From assembly GCA_007129225.1 (NCBI GenBank), contig SKVX01000441.1, positions 1 to 11,626 of the forward strand: 11,626 nucleotides of DNA, read 5' to 3'. The notes under the pieces are model-generated. The model was given only the letters and a program-made list of their open reading frames with translations, did no database searches and was not told the DNA's origin. This DNA is from Halomonas sp. (GTDB taxonomy: Bacteria; Pseudomonadota; Gammaproteobacteria; Pseudomonadales; Halomonadaceae). Position numbers and translations under genes: made by a program. Positions 1-9,358 of this stretch are shown here, one piece after another (the first letter of the stretch is position 1; every line of letters begins with the position of its first letter).

Positions 1-6
1 CGGCGC

Positions 7-564
7 ATGACCCATTTCGACGGCCACGACGAGGTCTGGCTGTTCGGCTACGGCTCGCTGATCTGGAAGGCGGACTTTCCCTTCCTGGAACGCCGCCCGG
101 CGCACATCCACGGCTGGGCACGGCGCTTCTGGCAGGGCTCCCACGATCACCGCGGCACCCCCGAGGCACCGGGCCGGGTCGCCACCCTGGTTCGCGAGCC
201 CGGCGCCGTCTGCCACGGCATGGCCTATCGCATCGCGCCCGAGGTGCTCGCCCCCCTCGACGTGCGCGAGAAGAACGGCTACCTGCGCGAGGTCATCCGG
301 CTGCATTTCGATGACGCCCATGACGAGGGAGAGAGCGCCGAGGGGCTGCTCTATCTCGCCAGTGAGGACAACACCGCCTTTCTCGGCGAAGCACCGCTCG
401 ACGCCATCGCCAAGCAGATCGCCATGGCCCACGGCCCGAGCGGGCCAAATCGCGACTACCTGCTCAACCTGGCCCAGGCACTTCGCGACCTCGGCGTGGA
501 CGACCCCCACGTGTTCGCCCTGGCACGGCGGATACCCCAGCCGTCAGAGGCCACCGGCCCCTGA
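7..564 (+). CDS. chaC: ChaC-like glutathione-specific gamma-glutamylcyclotransferase
   Basis: The 185-residue product matches the ChaC family, cytosolic enzymes that cleave glutathione to 5-oxoproline and Cys-Gly. Seen directly: the nucleotide-free substrate-loop motif FGYGSLIW at residues 13-20, the conserved GRVATL segment near residues 56-61, the stretch LDVREKNGY at residues 84-92, whose Glu88 aligns with the catalytic glutamate of the family, and GPNRDYL near residues 146-152. Length is normal for bacterial ChaC (about 180-230). The ATG at position 7 places the first motif 12 residues in, as usual for the family, but only six bases lie upstream, so no ribosome binding site can be judged. 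The gene converges on the glucan synthase gene, and codons are almost all G/C-ending. The fold and family are clear; glutathione specificity is from family knowledge. Confidence 0.92.
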   Translation: MTHFDGHDEVWLFGYGSLIWKADFPFLERRPAHIHGWARRFWQGSHDHRGTPEAPGRVATLVREPGAVCHGMAYRIAPEVLAPLDVREKNGYLREVIRLHFDDAHDEGESAEGLLYLASEDNTAFLGEAPLDAIAKQIAMAHGPSGPNRDYLLNLAQALRDLGVDDPHVFALARRIPQPSEATGP

Positions 565-733
565 ACCGCGACCGCGGAGAGGCCGCCGACAGGCGATGAC
601 TCGAGGACAGCCGGGGCGACACGCCAGTAAAAGGGGCCCACCCGGGCGGCATGGCAGGTAGTAAGAAGCTGTCCGTGATGTCGGTCAAGTGTAAAAGGTG
701 CGCGCCGCGATCTCGGCCCAGCGGAAAACAGAA
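565..733. other. Intergenic gap between convergent genes
   Basis: This 169-base stretch separates the stop codons of chaC (+) and the glucan synthase (-). I see no coding region or RNA gene in it. Reading on the - strand, two weak hairpins are followed by T-runs: a GCCG/CGGC stem about 15-30 bases after the synthase stop, with TTTT some bases later, and a GCCC/GGGC stem (636-647) followed by CCCTTTT. Either could help end synthase transcription, but both stems are only four pairs long, so this is a weak suggestion. No convincing + strand terminator for chaC is visible. Confidence 0.5.
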
Positions 734-3700
734 TTACGGATATTCTTGTTGCATCGGAGTGGGTAGGGTATTTGGCAGAGCCAATGCCAGATGGTGTTGA
801 GCGCCGTCGAGTGCTACACGTACCTCACCCGCTTCGCAGCCTATGGAGTCTCCATCCAAATGGGCTTGCGCGGTAACGAGATGGTCCTTGGGTAGCTGCT
901 CCACATGGATGGTGTAATGGGTAGAAGCCACTTCGATGGTCGCTTCGAATCCCGGCCAGGCGGCGGGTATGCAGGGGGCGATAACCAGGAAGGCACCTTC
1001 GCGGCGAATACCCAAAATGCCTTCGAGCCCCGCCCGATACATCCAACCAGCGGCCCCCGTGTACCAGGTCCAGCCGCCCCTCCCGACATGCGGGGCGACG
1101 GAGTAGACATCGGCAGCGACCACATAGGGCTCGACTTTATAGCGCGATGCTTCTGGAAGCGTTCGGGCATGATTGATGGGGTTGAGCATCGAGAACAGGT
1201 CGGTGGCTTTATCGCCCTCACCCAATTGGGTAAATGCCAGGATGGCCCACATTGCGGCATGACTGTACTGGCCGCCATTCTCCCGAAGCCCGGGAGGGTA
1301 GCCGCTGATATAGCCTGGATCGCGTTCGGATTGATCGAAAGGAGGCCAGAACAACAGCGCCATGCCGGGCTCGCGCCGGATCAGTTCGCGCTCCAACGAG
1401 CACATGGCGAGTGCGGCCCGCTGAGGGTTTGCCGCACCGGACAGTACCGCCCAGGATTGTGCAATCGCGTCGATACGGCATTCCTCGCTATCTTGGGTGC
1501 CTAGCCAACTGCCATCATCGTAAGTCGCCCGCCGATACCACTGGCCATCCCAGGCGTGCTGTTCGAGTGATTCGCGCAGCGAGGCTGCATGGGCCCGCCA
1601 GCGGCTGGCTCGGGCATCTTCCGCGCTGCGCTGTTCGGCAAGCGGAATGAACATGTCCAGGGTGCGTGCCAGCAGCCAACCAAGCCAGACGCTTTCCCCC
1701 TTGCCCGCTTCACCGACCCGGTTCATGCCATCGTTCCAGTCACCGCCGCCGATCAGCGGCAGGCCATGTTCGCCCGTCAGCGCCAGGCACTGATCCAAGC
1801 CGCGGGCGCAATGCTCGTAGAGGGAGGCGATTTCGTCAGCGATCATGGGCTGGAAAAAAGCATCGTGCTCGCCATCACAGAGCAAGGCGCCTTCCAGGAA
1901 GCTCACCGGCTCATCCAGCACGCCGGCGTCTCCCGACGTGGCGATGTAGCATGCACTGGCGTAGGCCAGCCAGACCCGGTCGTCGGATATGCGGGTCCGC
2001 ACGCCCTGGCCGGAATGAGGCAGCCACCAGTGCTGCACATCCCCTTCGACGAACTGTCGCGAAGCGGCGCGTAGCAGGTGGTGCCGGGTCGTCTCGGGAC
2101 TGGCAAAGGTCAGGGCCATGCCATCCTGCAGTTGATCGCGGAAACCGTAGGCGCCACTGGCCTGGTAGAAAGCGGAACGGGCCGTGATGCGACAGGCGAT
2201 GGTCTGGTAGAGCAGCCAGCCGTTGAGCATGATGTCCATGGCGCGGTCGGGGGTGGAGACCTGCACGGCACCAAGCTGCTTCTGCCAGTGGGCCGCGACC
2301 TTGGCGAGCTCGGCGTCAAGATCGGCCTCGCGATAGTGGATGATGAGGTCTCTGGCTTCGTCGTCGGACCGGCCCTGCCCGATGAACGAGACAACGTCTA
2401 GCGTCTCATCCACCGCCAACTCGATGGTGCATTGCAGGGCCGTACAGGGATCCAGGCCCGCCCCCGTGGTACCGGAAAAAGGCGTGCGACCGGCAAGACC
2501 CGCAGGAGAAGCCAGGTTGCCACCATGGCCGAGAAATTCAGCGCGATCCGCTGTCCAGGCCGTTTGCAGACCACCCAGGTCGGCGAAGGCAACGCGTCCG
2601 GGAAACGCCATGTTCCAGGGGTTGTGCACCAGCATTGCCCCACAATCCTCATCCCGGTGCGTTATCAGGAACGGGCCTGACGAACTTCGAGACAAGCCAA
2701 GCGACCATTCCACGTAAGCGGTAACGGACAGCCGACGGGGCCGCCCCGAACGGTTCTCGAGGGTCAAACGCGAAATGCGGATAGGATCGTCGAGCGGCAC
2801 GAAATGCACGAGGCCAAGTGCGATACCGTGTGCCTCGTGCTCGAAACGGCTATAGCCGAAGCCGTGCCGGGCGATGTAGCGCCCCTCGTCGCGAATCGGT
2901 AGTGCCGTGGCCGTCCACACCGCCAAGGTCTCTTCATCACGCACGTAGATCGCGTCGCCCCCGGGGTCCATGACGGGGTCGTTCGACCAGGGGGTGAGCG
3001 GGTTTTCGCGACTGTTTTCGGCCCACAGGTAGCCACTGCCCTCCGCCGAAACCTGGAAGCCGAACCCGGCATTGGCGATCACGTTGAGCCAGGGAGCCGG
3101 CGTGGAGCGCCCTGCCTCGAGTAGGGTCACATACTCCCTCCCCTGCTTGTCGAAGCCCCCCAGGCCATTGAAGAATTCGAGAGCCGGCGGAGTCTCAGCG
3201 CCCGGTGCCTCATCCACCGTCTCGCGCGGAACCGCCTCCCTTGGGGCCGGTTCAGCTGGAGGGTGGTGAAGCGCGGGAGGGATCAGCGCAAGTTGATCGG
3301 CAATCGGCCCGCGGTGTGCCAGCAATGCCACCCGCGCCACGGACTGCAGCAGGACACGTGCTTCGAGGCTCATCAGATCGGCACGCAAGATAATGACCGA
3401 ACCCTGGGCATGGCCCTCGTGGATACGTGGCCGCGACTGGCTGCTGTGCACCGCGGTCTCGATGGCCTGTTGGAGGTCCTGCACATAGGAGGAGGCACGT
3501 TCGTTGACGATCACCAGGTCGACGCCGAGACGTTTCATGCGCCAGTACTCGTGAGCGCGCAACAGCTGACGAACCTGAGCCATGTCAACGATCGAATCGA
3601 TGCGCAGCAGGACGATCGGCAGATCGCCGGAAATGGCGTGCGGCCATAGTGCCGACTGCGGGCCCGCACCGCGCGCAATGGCCTCGCGTGAGGCCCTGAA

Positions 3701-6700
3701 ACGGGGATCGGCATACAGGACGGGAGCGGCCAGGCGCTGGAAGTCCGCCGCTTCTTCGGGGGTGATGGCCAAGTGGCGAAGCTGAACTTGCGCCTGGGTC
3801 CAGGCCAGTGTCTTGGCCCGCTCAAAGGCGCTGCGGTCGTGATGCTTGTCGATCAGGTCCAGCAGCGCCTCGCGCGAGCTTGCCACGACGGTCCAGAAGG
3901 CGATACGGGTCACTTTGCCGGGGGCAACCTGGAGGCGATGGCGTAGCGAAAAGATCGGATCGAGCACCGTGCCGGTGGTATTCGTCAGCGGCTGTTCTTC
4001 GATCAGGGCAGCGGCTGTCGTCAGCGTGCGCCCCCGGCCGATGAATCGGGCGCGATCGGTCTCGTACTGCGTTGCACCCAGGACCTCCCCTTCCACTACG
4101 GCGAAATGGGCGGCCCATATCTCTGCCTCGTCCGGCCCACGCCGGCGTCGGGTGGCGATCAGTGCATCGAACTCATCGAGGTACTCGGTGACCACGAACA
4201 GCTTCGCGAAGGCGGGATGGGCATTATCGGTAGCCGGCGTGGTCAGCACCAGTTCCGACCAGGAGGTCACGTCGATATCCCGCACCTCCCGTCCGCTGTT
4301 GGTCAGCGACACCCGCCGCACCTCGCTGTCGTCCTCGCCCGAGACAAGGACATCGAGATGGGTGACGAGGTCACCATGACAATGCGTGAAGCGGGCATAG
4401 TCCTCGGCAAAAAGCACGTCGTGACGGTCATTCTCGACACCCATGCCTTCACCGGGCATCGGGCCACTGGCCGACCAGACATCGGCCCTGCGTCTGTCGC
4501 GTAAAAAGATGAAACTGCCCCAGTGATCGCGGGTCGCATCCTCCTGCCAGCGACTGACGGCAACATGTTGCCAGCGGCTGTACCCCGCCCCCCGAGCCGT
4601 CAACATCACTGAGTAACGTCCATTCGACAGCAGATGAGTCACCGGAGGCCCTTCGGCCGTTGCCATGGCACGACGAACCGCTCGGCTCTCATTGTGCGTC
4701 TCACTCGGCGCAGACTTCACTTCCTCGGCACGGGGATGAGCTATCGCCACATTACGCGGGATGCGTTCCTGCAACAGGAGTTCACTGGCATGAATGATGG
4801 GTTCGCGATGAAAACGTTCACGCATCCGGCCGTCATGCAGGGTATTGGCGATCGCCACGATGGTCATGCCTTGATGGTGCGCCATGAAGCTACGCACGAG
4901 AGCGACCTCTTTACCCTCTGGGACTCGCGAACGAGTGAAGTCGAGCGCCTCGTAGAAACCATGACGGCCCAGGGCTCCCATGTCAGCGAGCCGAGTGAAG
5001 TTGCGACACGCGACGGATGGATCGACCATCGTCGCCAGGCCGGTCGCATAAGGGGCCACGACCAGGTCGGCAGAGAGGCCTCGCTTCAACCCCAGGCCGG
5101 GCACGCCGAAATTGGAATACTGGTAGGTGAATTCCATATCCCGTGCGTTGTAGGCGGACTCGGAGAGCCCCCAGGGGACACCCAGCGCAGTGGCATAGTC
5201 CACCTGGCGCTTGACCACCAGACGATTGCTTCGCTCAAGGAGGCTCCCCTCAGGGGCACGCATCACCAGCGACGGCATCAGATATTCGAACATCGAGCCC
5301 GACCAGGAGATCAGCGCCGAGCCGTGATCCAGCGGTGTCGCCGCACGGCCGAGACGGAACCAGTGGCGCGTGGGGACATCACCCTTGGCAATCGCCAGCA
5401 GGCTGGCCAGCCGCGCTTCTGAGGCAAGCAGGTCGTAGCAACTGCTGTCGAGGGTATTGTCGTCCATGGAATAACCGATCGACAGCAACTGACGCTCGGA
5501 AACAAGCAAGAAACTGAAATCCATCTCCAGTGCCATGCGTCGCGCGGTGTCGGCGATCTGTCTGAACCGGGCCCGGAGCTGGTCTCGGGGATCGCTCTTG
5601 GCGAGCTGCTTGCGGTCGCGGCAAAGCTCGTCAACCAACCTGTGCAAGGCGCCCACCCAGAACAGCACCTCTTCGCTCCAGGGACCTTCGACGTTCTTCA
5701 GGGCCCCTTGAGCCATGCCCGCAGTGCGGTCACTGAGTCGTTTCAGCCCCGGTAACCACACCTCGTGATCGGGATCTCCCTGCAAATGCGTCGCCATATC
5801 ATTCAGGCCAGCCTTGAGCGATGTGACGTCCGCGCCATGCGCCATGGGCGACGCTTCGAGGGCCACGTGCACCAGGTGCACGTTATCCGCGATCCCTGGA
5901 CGAGGATCGAATGACAGATCGGTTTCCAACCACATTTCGCAGGCGTTGGCGACGACCAGCAGGTGGCCCGCAAGATTGCCGCTGTCGACCGAAGAAACGT
6001 ACTTCGGGTCCAACGGACGAAGATCCTCGGTGCCATACCAATTGAAGAAATGCCCTCGATAGCGCGGCAAGTTCTGCATGACGCCCAGCGTGGCCTCGAG
6101 ACGCTCGGCGCCAGCCAAGGCACCCAGCCAACCGAAATCGCGAGCGGCCAGGACCGAAAGAAGATAAAGCCCCATGTTGGTCGGGGAGGTACGCCGGGCA
6201 ATGACGGGATGAGGCGTTTCCTGGAAATTGTCCGGCGGCAGCCAATTGTCGCTAGCCGTGACGAACGTTTCGAAGAAGCGCCAGGTGCGCCGCGCGATCA
6301 GTCGCAGTTCACGCGCCTCGGCTACCGATGCCGCGTGTTGCGGCGAGAGACTCCGCGGCCGGCTGATCCACGCGGCGATAGCCGGCGCGCTCAACCAGAG
6401 CAACGCCAAGGGCAGCACCACTGGCCAGGCCCCAGGTGCATGGCTCACGGTGCCCAGCGACACCACTAGCGCCAGTGTAGTCCCCGGCGCCATGCTCCGA
6501 TAGAAGCCCGTCAATGTCAGTCGCGGGCGTCCCATCGACTGAGCGGCGGTCGTCCACTCGAGCAGGTGGCGGCGAGTGATCGATACGCGTACCAGGGTCC
6601 TGACGATGGCATCCAGCATCCTCCAGGTCTGGTCGGGCAGTAAGGCGACCCACAGCAGCGTCTGGGCCGATGCTAGCTTCAGCTCGAAAATCCATTGGTG

Positions 6701-9313
6701 GAAATAGTGAGGCCAGTTGACGCCCGCTCGAGTCGGAACCAACGATATCAAGAGAGGCAACAGCGTGGGCGCGGCGATGGCCGTGATGACAAACAGCGTA
6801 CCTGCCAGTGCCGCCTGCAGCGGCAACAGCCAACTGACGACGAGACATGCCAGCAGTAGCGGCGTCAGTAGTGAGCGACGCATGTTACCCAGCAGTTTCA
6901 GGCGCCCGTTCCAGGGCATCTCCCGCGCGAAAATCCATGGCACCAATTGCCAGTCTCCGCGGGTCCAGCGATGCTGACGCTTGGCGGCGACATCGTAGCG
7001 GGAGGGAAACTCCTCGATGACCTCCACATCCGAGGCGAGCCCGGCCCGGGCGAAAACCCCTTCGAATAGATCGTGGCTGAGTACGCTGTTCTCCGGGATC
7101 CGTCCGCTGAGTGAAGCTTCGAACGCATCGATATCGTAGATGCCCTTGCCGGCGAAAGAACCCTCGCCGAGAAGATCCTGATACAGGTCGGAAATGGTCG
7201 CGGCATAGGGGTCGATGCCCCCGGGCGCGGAGAAAAGGCGTTGATAGAGCGAACCCTGTTGACCCAACGGTAGCGAGGGCGTGACCCGGGGCTGGAGAAT
7301 GGCGTAGCCCTCCATGACACGCTGGTGGCGTTCATCGAACCTGGGTCGGTTCAGCGGGTGCGCCATCTTGCCGATGAGCCGGCTGGCCGACCCACGGGGC
7401 AGGCGAGTATCGGCATCCAGCGTGATGACATAACGCACGTCGCTCGGCAGAACGGCTGGATTCAGGAAGGTGGTATCGCGGGCGCCACGGAGCAGGCGGT
7501 TGAGTTCATGCAGCTTGCCGCGTTTGCGCTCCCACCCCATCCAGCAGTTTTCGCTGCGATTGAACACCCTCCTACGATGCAAGAGATAAAAACGCGCGTC
7601 ACCGTCACTGGCGCCATAGCGGCGATTCAGCCGGTCGATTGCCATGCCGGCGGCGGCCAGCAACGTGGCATCCTCGGCCAGATCTTCTTGCTGAGCATCG
7701 ACCCCATCGGTCAGCAGAGCGTACACGATAGCGCCACCACCGCTGGACAGGTGGTGGACTTCCAGCCGCTCGATCTGTTCTTGCAGGTCAGCCGCGTTGG
7801 TCAACAGAGTCGGTACGGCGACCAGTGTACGAAGTGAGGACGGAACGCCATCGGAGAGGTCAAGGCTCGGCAGGAGCTTCGCTCTGACGGTGAAAATGAT
7901 GAGACGGTTGACCAGCAGCGTAGCCACTTCAGTGGCGGGCAACAGCCCCAATAGGCCCAGCAACAACAGCCACCCCAGGGGGGGCTCACCTGCGGAAATT
8001 GACAGCGACCACAACGCCCCCGCCACCAGTGCCAGCAACCCAACAGTGACGATCGCAATCAGGCCGACGTAACCGCTCATGCCGTACGTTAGAAAGACCT
8101 GCCGCAAGCGCTCACGCGGCGAAGGTCGAAAGCCGAGCACTTGCTCTAGCGAAGGCCGGCCTGACGCAATCAGGAAATAGCCGGGGTCGCCCAGCCGGGC
8201 AGCCTCGACCGGGCCTGCCGCATTCGCCGTTGCTTCACGCGCCGCGGCCAGGGCATATTCCACGACGTCCAGCTCTTCATGTCCCGAACCCCGGGCCAGT
8301 TGTTCTACGGCACTGCGGTAACTATTGCGCGTGGGGAAATCCACCGTCGTGAAGAGGCTATCTTGGTTCAGTCGTGCGTCAACCAGGCTGACGCTTTCGA
8401 AAAGTTCCGCCCAGTCGATACTCGATACCAAGCGCATGCTGGTAATGACGTTGCGCACGGTGACGTTGGCCGCGCCTTGGCGCTGCTGAGCCTGCTGAAC
8501 CATGTCATCGATAGAGTCATTCTGGGCAGCAACTCGCTCCTCCAACCAACCCGCCATGGGGTTGGCTCGGGAATCCAGCCCTCGCAAACGCTTGGCCAGT
8601 TGGGCGACGAAAGGCGCTGCCAATGGCTGCGTGTTACGCGGAGGCGTACCCTCATCCAAGTTGGAGCGATGCCCCTCGGGAGTGAGCCATTGAGTCGCCA
8701 GCGAGTCAGCCTCGTTGCGCGCCGCCTGCTCGCTGACGATCTGATCGGCAAGGCGTCGCAGGTTCTCGACAAGCACGATTCGCAGGGTAATCGCTACCGC
8801 CCATAGCTCGCCGATACTCAACGGCTGGACGCGTTGATAGGCGGCAATGAAGCCTTGCAGGTTATCGGGGTCGAGGTGGCTGTCGGTATGGGCGACAAAG
8901 GCCCAGGCCAGGCCCAAGACGCGCGGATAGCCGGCAAAGGGACCTTCGGCCAGTTTCGGCAGCTGCCGGTAATATCCGGGAGGCAGGTCGCCGCAGATCT
9001 CACGGACCTGGGCTTCGATGATATGGTAATTGTCGAGCAGCCAGGCCGCGGCGGGAACGATATCTCGCCCTTCGGCCACCTCTGCGGCGCTGGCGCGGTA
9101 TGCCTTCAGCAGAACCTGGGCGTTATCCTCGAGCCGTCTTGCCAGTGGCAACACCCGAGGCGGCTTGTCAGTGACACGCTGAGCCAGCGCAAGGCTACCG
9201 GCGTGCTGTTCGAGCCGTTCGACACTGAACAGCTCTTCCCGCACCGGGGCGGTATCATTCCAGGGCGTTGACGAGGTAAAAGCCCGAAATGCAATACGAT
9301 GAAGAAAGGCCAC
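734..9313 (-). CDS. ndvB: Cyclic beta-1,2-glucan synthase (NdvB/ChvB/Cgs type)
   Basis: Inner-membrane enzyme that builds cyclic beta-1,2-glucan from UDP-glucose (initiation, elongation, cyclisation, length control) for the periplasm. Residues are numbered from an upstream in-frame TTG at 9331 (2865 residues, close to the 2,830-2,870 of rhizobial and Brucella homologues). Residues 1-410: family N-terminal region with ELFSVERLEQHA at 33-44. Membrane segments near 417-445, 453-480, 820-865, 885-900 and 950-990. GT84 domain about 495-815, with DAD at 639-641, SHD at 752-754 and RQHRW at 785-789, fitting the D, DxD, D, (Q/R)xxRW pattern. Cyclisation/glycoamylase-like domain (GH144/GH189 type) about 1010-1510, with LDSSCYDLLASEARLAS at 1294-1310, SGSMFEYLMP at 1344-1353 and MAHHQGM at 1483-1489. 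Two sugar-binding modules about 1565-1810 and 2085-2330, joined through a proline-rich linker at 2017-2049. GH94 domain about 2340-2840 with GGGDWNDGMN at 2528-2537. No frameshift or lost motif was found. Start chosen at GTG 9313, preceded by AGGA at 8-base spacing; TTG 9331 has no clear ribosome site. Stop is TAA. Identity is near certain, the exact start is not. Confidence 0.96.
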   Translation of the reverse strand: MAFLHRIAFRAFTSSTPWNDTAPVREELFSVERLEQHAGSLALAQRVTDKPPRVLPLARRLEDNAQVLLKAYRASAAEVAEGRDIVPAAAWLLDNYHIIEAQVREICGDLPPGYYRQLPKLAEGPFAGYPRVLGLAWAFVAHTDSHLDPDNLQGFIAAYQRVQPLSIGELWAVAITLRIVLVENLRRLADQIVSEQAARNEADSLATQWLTPEGHRSNLDEGTPPRNTQPLAAPFVAQLAKRLRGLDSRANPMAGWLEERVAAQNDSIDDMVQQAQQRQGAANVTVRNVITSMRLVSSIDWAELFESVSLVDARLNQDSLFTTVDFPTRNSYRSAVEQLARGSGHEELDVVEYALAAAREATANAAGPVEAARLGDPGYFLIASGRPSLEQVLGFRPSPRERLRQVFLTYGMSGYVGLIAIVTVGLLALVAGALWSLSISAGEPPLGWLLLLGLLGLLPATEVATLLVNRLIIFTVRAKLLPSLDLSDGVPSSLRTLVAVPTLLTNAADLQEQIERLEVHHLSSGGGAIVYALLTDGVDAQQEDLAEDATLLAAAGMAIDRLNRRYGASDGDARFYLLHRRRVFNRSENCWMGWERKRGKLHELNRLLRGARDTTFLNPAVLPSDVRYVITLDADTRLPRGSASRLIGKMAHPLNRPRFDERHQRVMEGYAILQPRVTPSLPLGQQGSLYQRLFSAPGGIDPYAATISDLYQDLLGEGSFAGKGIYDIDAFEASLSGRIPENSVLSHDLFEGVFARAGLASDVEVIEEFPSRYDVAAKRQHRWTRGDWQLVPWIFAREMPWNGRLKLLGNMRRSLLTPLLLACLVVSWLLPLQAALAGTLFVITAIAAPTLLPLLISLVPTRAGVNWPHYFHQWIFELKLASAQTLLWVALLPDQTWRMLDAIVRTLVRVSITRRHLLEWTTAAQSMGRPRLTLTGFYRSMAPGTTLALVVSLGTVSHAPGAWPVVLPLALLWLSAPAIAAWISRPRSLSPQHAASVAEARELRLIARRTWRFFETFVTASDNWLPPDNFQETPHPVIARRTSPTNMGLYLLSVLAARDFGWLGALAGAERLEATLGVMQNLPRYRGHFFNWYGTEDLRPLDPKYVSSVDSGNLAGHLLVVANACEMWLETDLSFDPRPGIADNVHLVHVALEASPMAHGADVTSLKAGLNDMATHLQGDPDHEVWLPGLKRLSDRTAGMAQGALKNVEGPWSEEVLFWVGALHRLVDELCRDRKQLAKSDPRDQLRARFRQIADTARRMALEMDFSFLLVSERQLLSIGYSMDDNTLDSSCYDLLASEARLASLLAIAKGDVPTRHWFRLGRAATPLDHGSALISWSGSMFEYLMPSLVMRAPEGSLLERSNRLVVKRQVDYATALGVPWGLSESAYNARDMEFTYQYSNFGVPGLGLKRGLSADLVVAPYATGLATMVDPSVACRNFTRLADMGALGRHGFYEALDFTRSRVPEGKEVALVRSFMAHHQGMTIVAIANTLHDGRMRERFHREPIIHASELLLQERIPRNVAIAHPRAEEVKSAPSETHNESRAVRRAMATAEGPPVTHLLSNGRYSVMLTARGAGYSRWQHVAVSRWQEDATRDHWGSFIFLRDRRRADVWSASGPMPGEGMGVENDRHDVLFAEDYARFTHCHGDLVTHLDVLVSGEDDSEVRRVSLTNSGREVRDIDVTSWSELVLTTPATDNAHPAFAKLFVVTEYLDEFDALIATRRRRGPDEAEIWAAHFAVVEGEVLGATQYETDRARFIGRGRTLTTAAALIEEQPLTNTTGTVLDPIFSLRHRLQVAPGKVTRIAFWTVVASSREALLDLIDKHHDRSAFERAKTLAWTQAQVQLRHLAITPEEAADFQRLAAPVLYADPRFRASREAIARGAGPQSALWPHAISGDLPIVLLRIDSIVDMAQVRQLLRAHEYWRMKRLGVDLVIVNERASSYVQDLQQAIETAVHSSQSRPRIHEGHAQGSVIILRADLMSLEARVLLQSVARVALLAHRGPIADQLALIPPALHHPPAEPAPREAVPRETVDEAPGAETPPALEFFNGLGGFDKQGREYVTLLEAGRSTPAPWLNVIANAGFGFQVSAEGSGYLWAENSRENPLTPWSNDPVMDPGGDAIYVRDEETLAVWTATALPIRDEGRYIARHGFGYSRFEHEAHGIALGLVHFVPLDDPIRISRLTLENRSGRPRRLSVTAYVEWSLGLSRSSSGPFLITHRDEDCGAMLVHNPWNMAFPGRVAFADLGGLQTAWTADRAEFLGHGGNLASPAGLAGRTPFSGTTGAGLDPCTALQCTIELAVDETLDVVSFIGQGRSDDEARDLIIHYREADLDAELAKVAAHWQKQLGAVQVSTPDRAMDIMLNGWLLYQTIACRITARSAFYQASGAYGFRDQLQDGMALTFASPETTRHHLLRAASRQFVEGDVQHWWLPHSGQGVRTRISDDRVWLAYASACYIATSGDAGVLDEPVSFLEGALLCDGEHDAFFQPMIADEIASLYEHCARGLDQCLALTGEHGLPLIGGGDWNDGMNRVGEAGKGESVWLGWLLARTLDMFIPLAEQRSAEDARASRWRAHAASLRESLEQHAWDGQWYRRATYDDGSWLGTQDSEECRIDAIAQSWAVLSGAANPQRAALAMCSLERELIRREPGMALLFWPPFDQSERDPGYISGYPPGLRENGGQYSHAAMWAILAFTQLGEGDKATDLFSMLNPINHARTLPEASRYKVEPYVVAADVYSVAPHVGRGGWTWYTGAAGWMYRAGLEGILGIRREGAFLVIAPCIPAAWPGFEATIEVASTHYTIHVEQLPKDHLVTAQAHLDGDSIGCEAGEVRVALDGAQHHLALALPNTLPTPMQQEYP

Positions 9314-9325
9314 AAGAACGATCCT
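9314..9325 (-). promoter_or_regulatory. Ribosome binding site deciding the ndvB start
   Basis: On the - strand AGGA (9325-9322) lies 8 bases before a GTG at 9313-9311, in frame with the synthase. The longest open frame begins six codons earlier at TTG 9331, where the upstream bases show no Shine-Dalgarno match, and an in-frame stop (TGA, 9364-9362) closes the frame further upstream. No ATG is available between that stop and the conserved N-terminus. The AGGA is short, so the choice is moderate. Confidence 0.5.
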
Positions 9326-9358
9326 GGTCAATGCGCGTTGCCCACTGGGGCAGGCGTT

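Noticed and set aside
311..661. 116-residue + strand frame overlapping chaC and the gap
   Set aside because: Out-of-frame shadow of chaC, rich in Arg/Pro/Thr, with no ribosome site or motif.
4634..5422. 262-residue open frame on the + strand inside the synthase gene
   Set aside because: It lies wholly antisense to conserved domains of the synthase, has no recognisable motif, and long shadow frames are expected in high-GC DNA.
9299..9358. Upstream ATG extension of the 114-aa gene
   Set aside because: It would overlap the synthase N-terminal codons, has no ribosome site, and adds 20 residues of unconvincing sequence.
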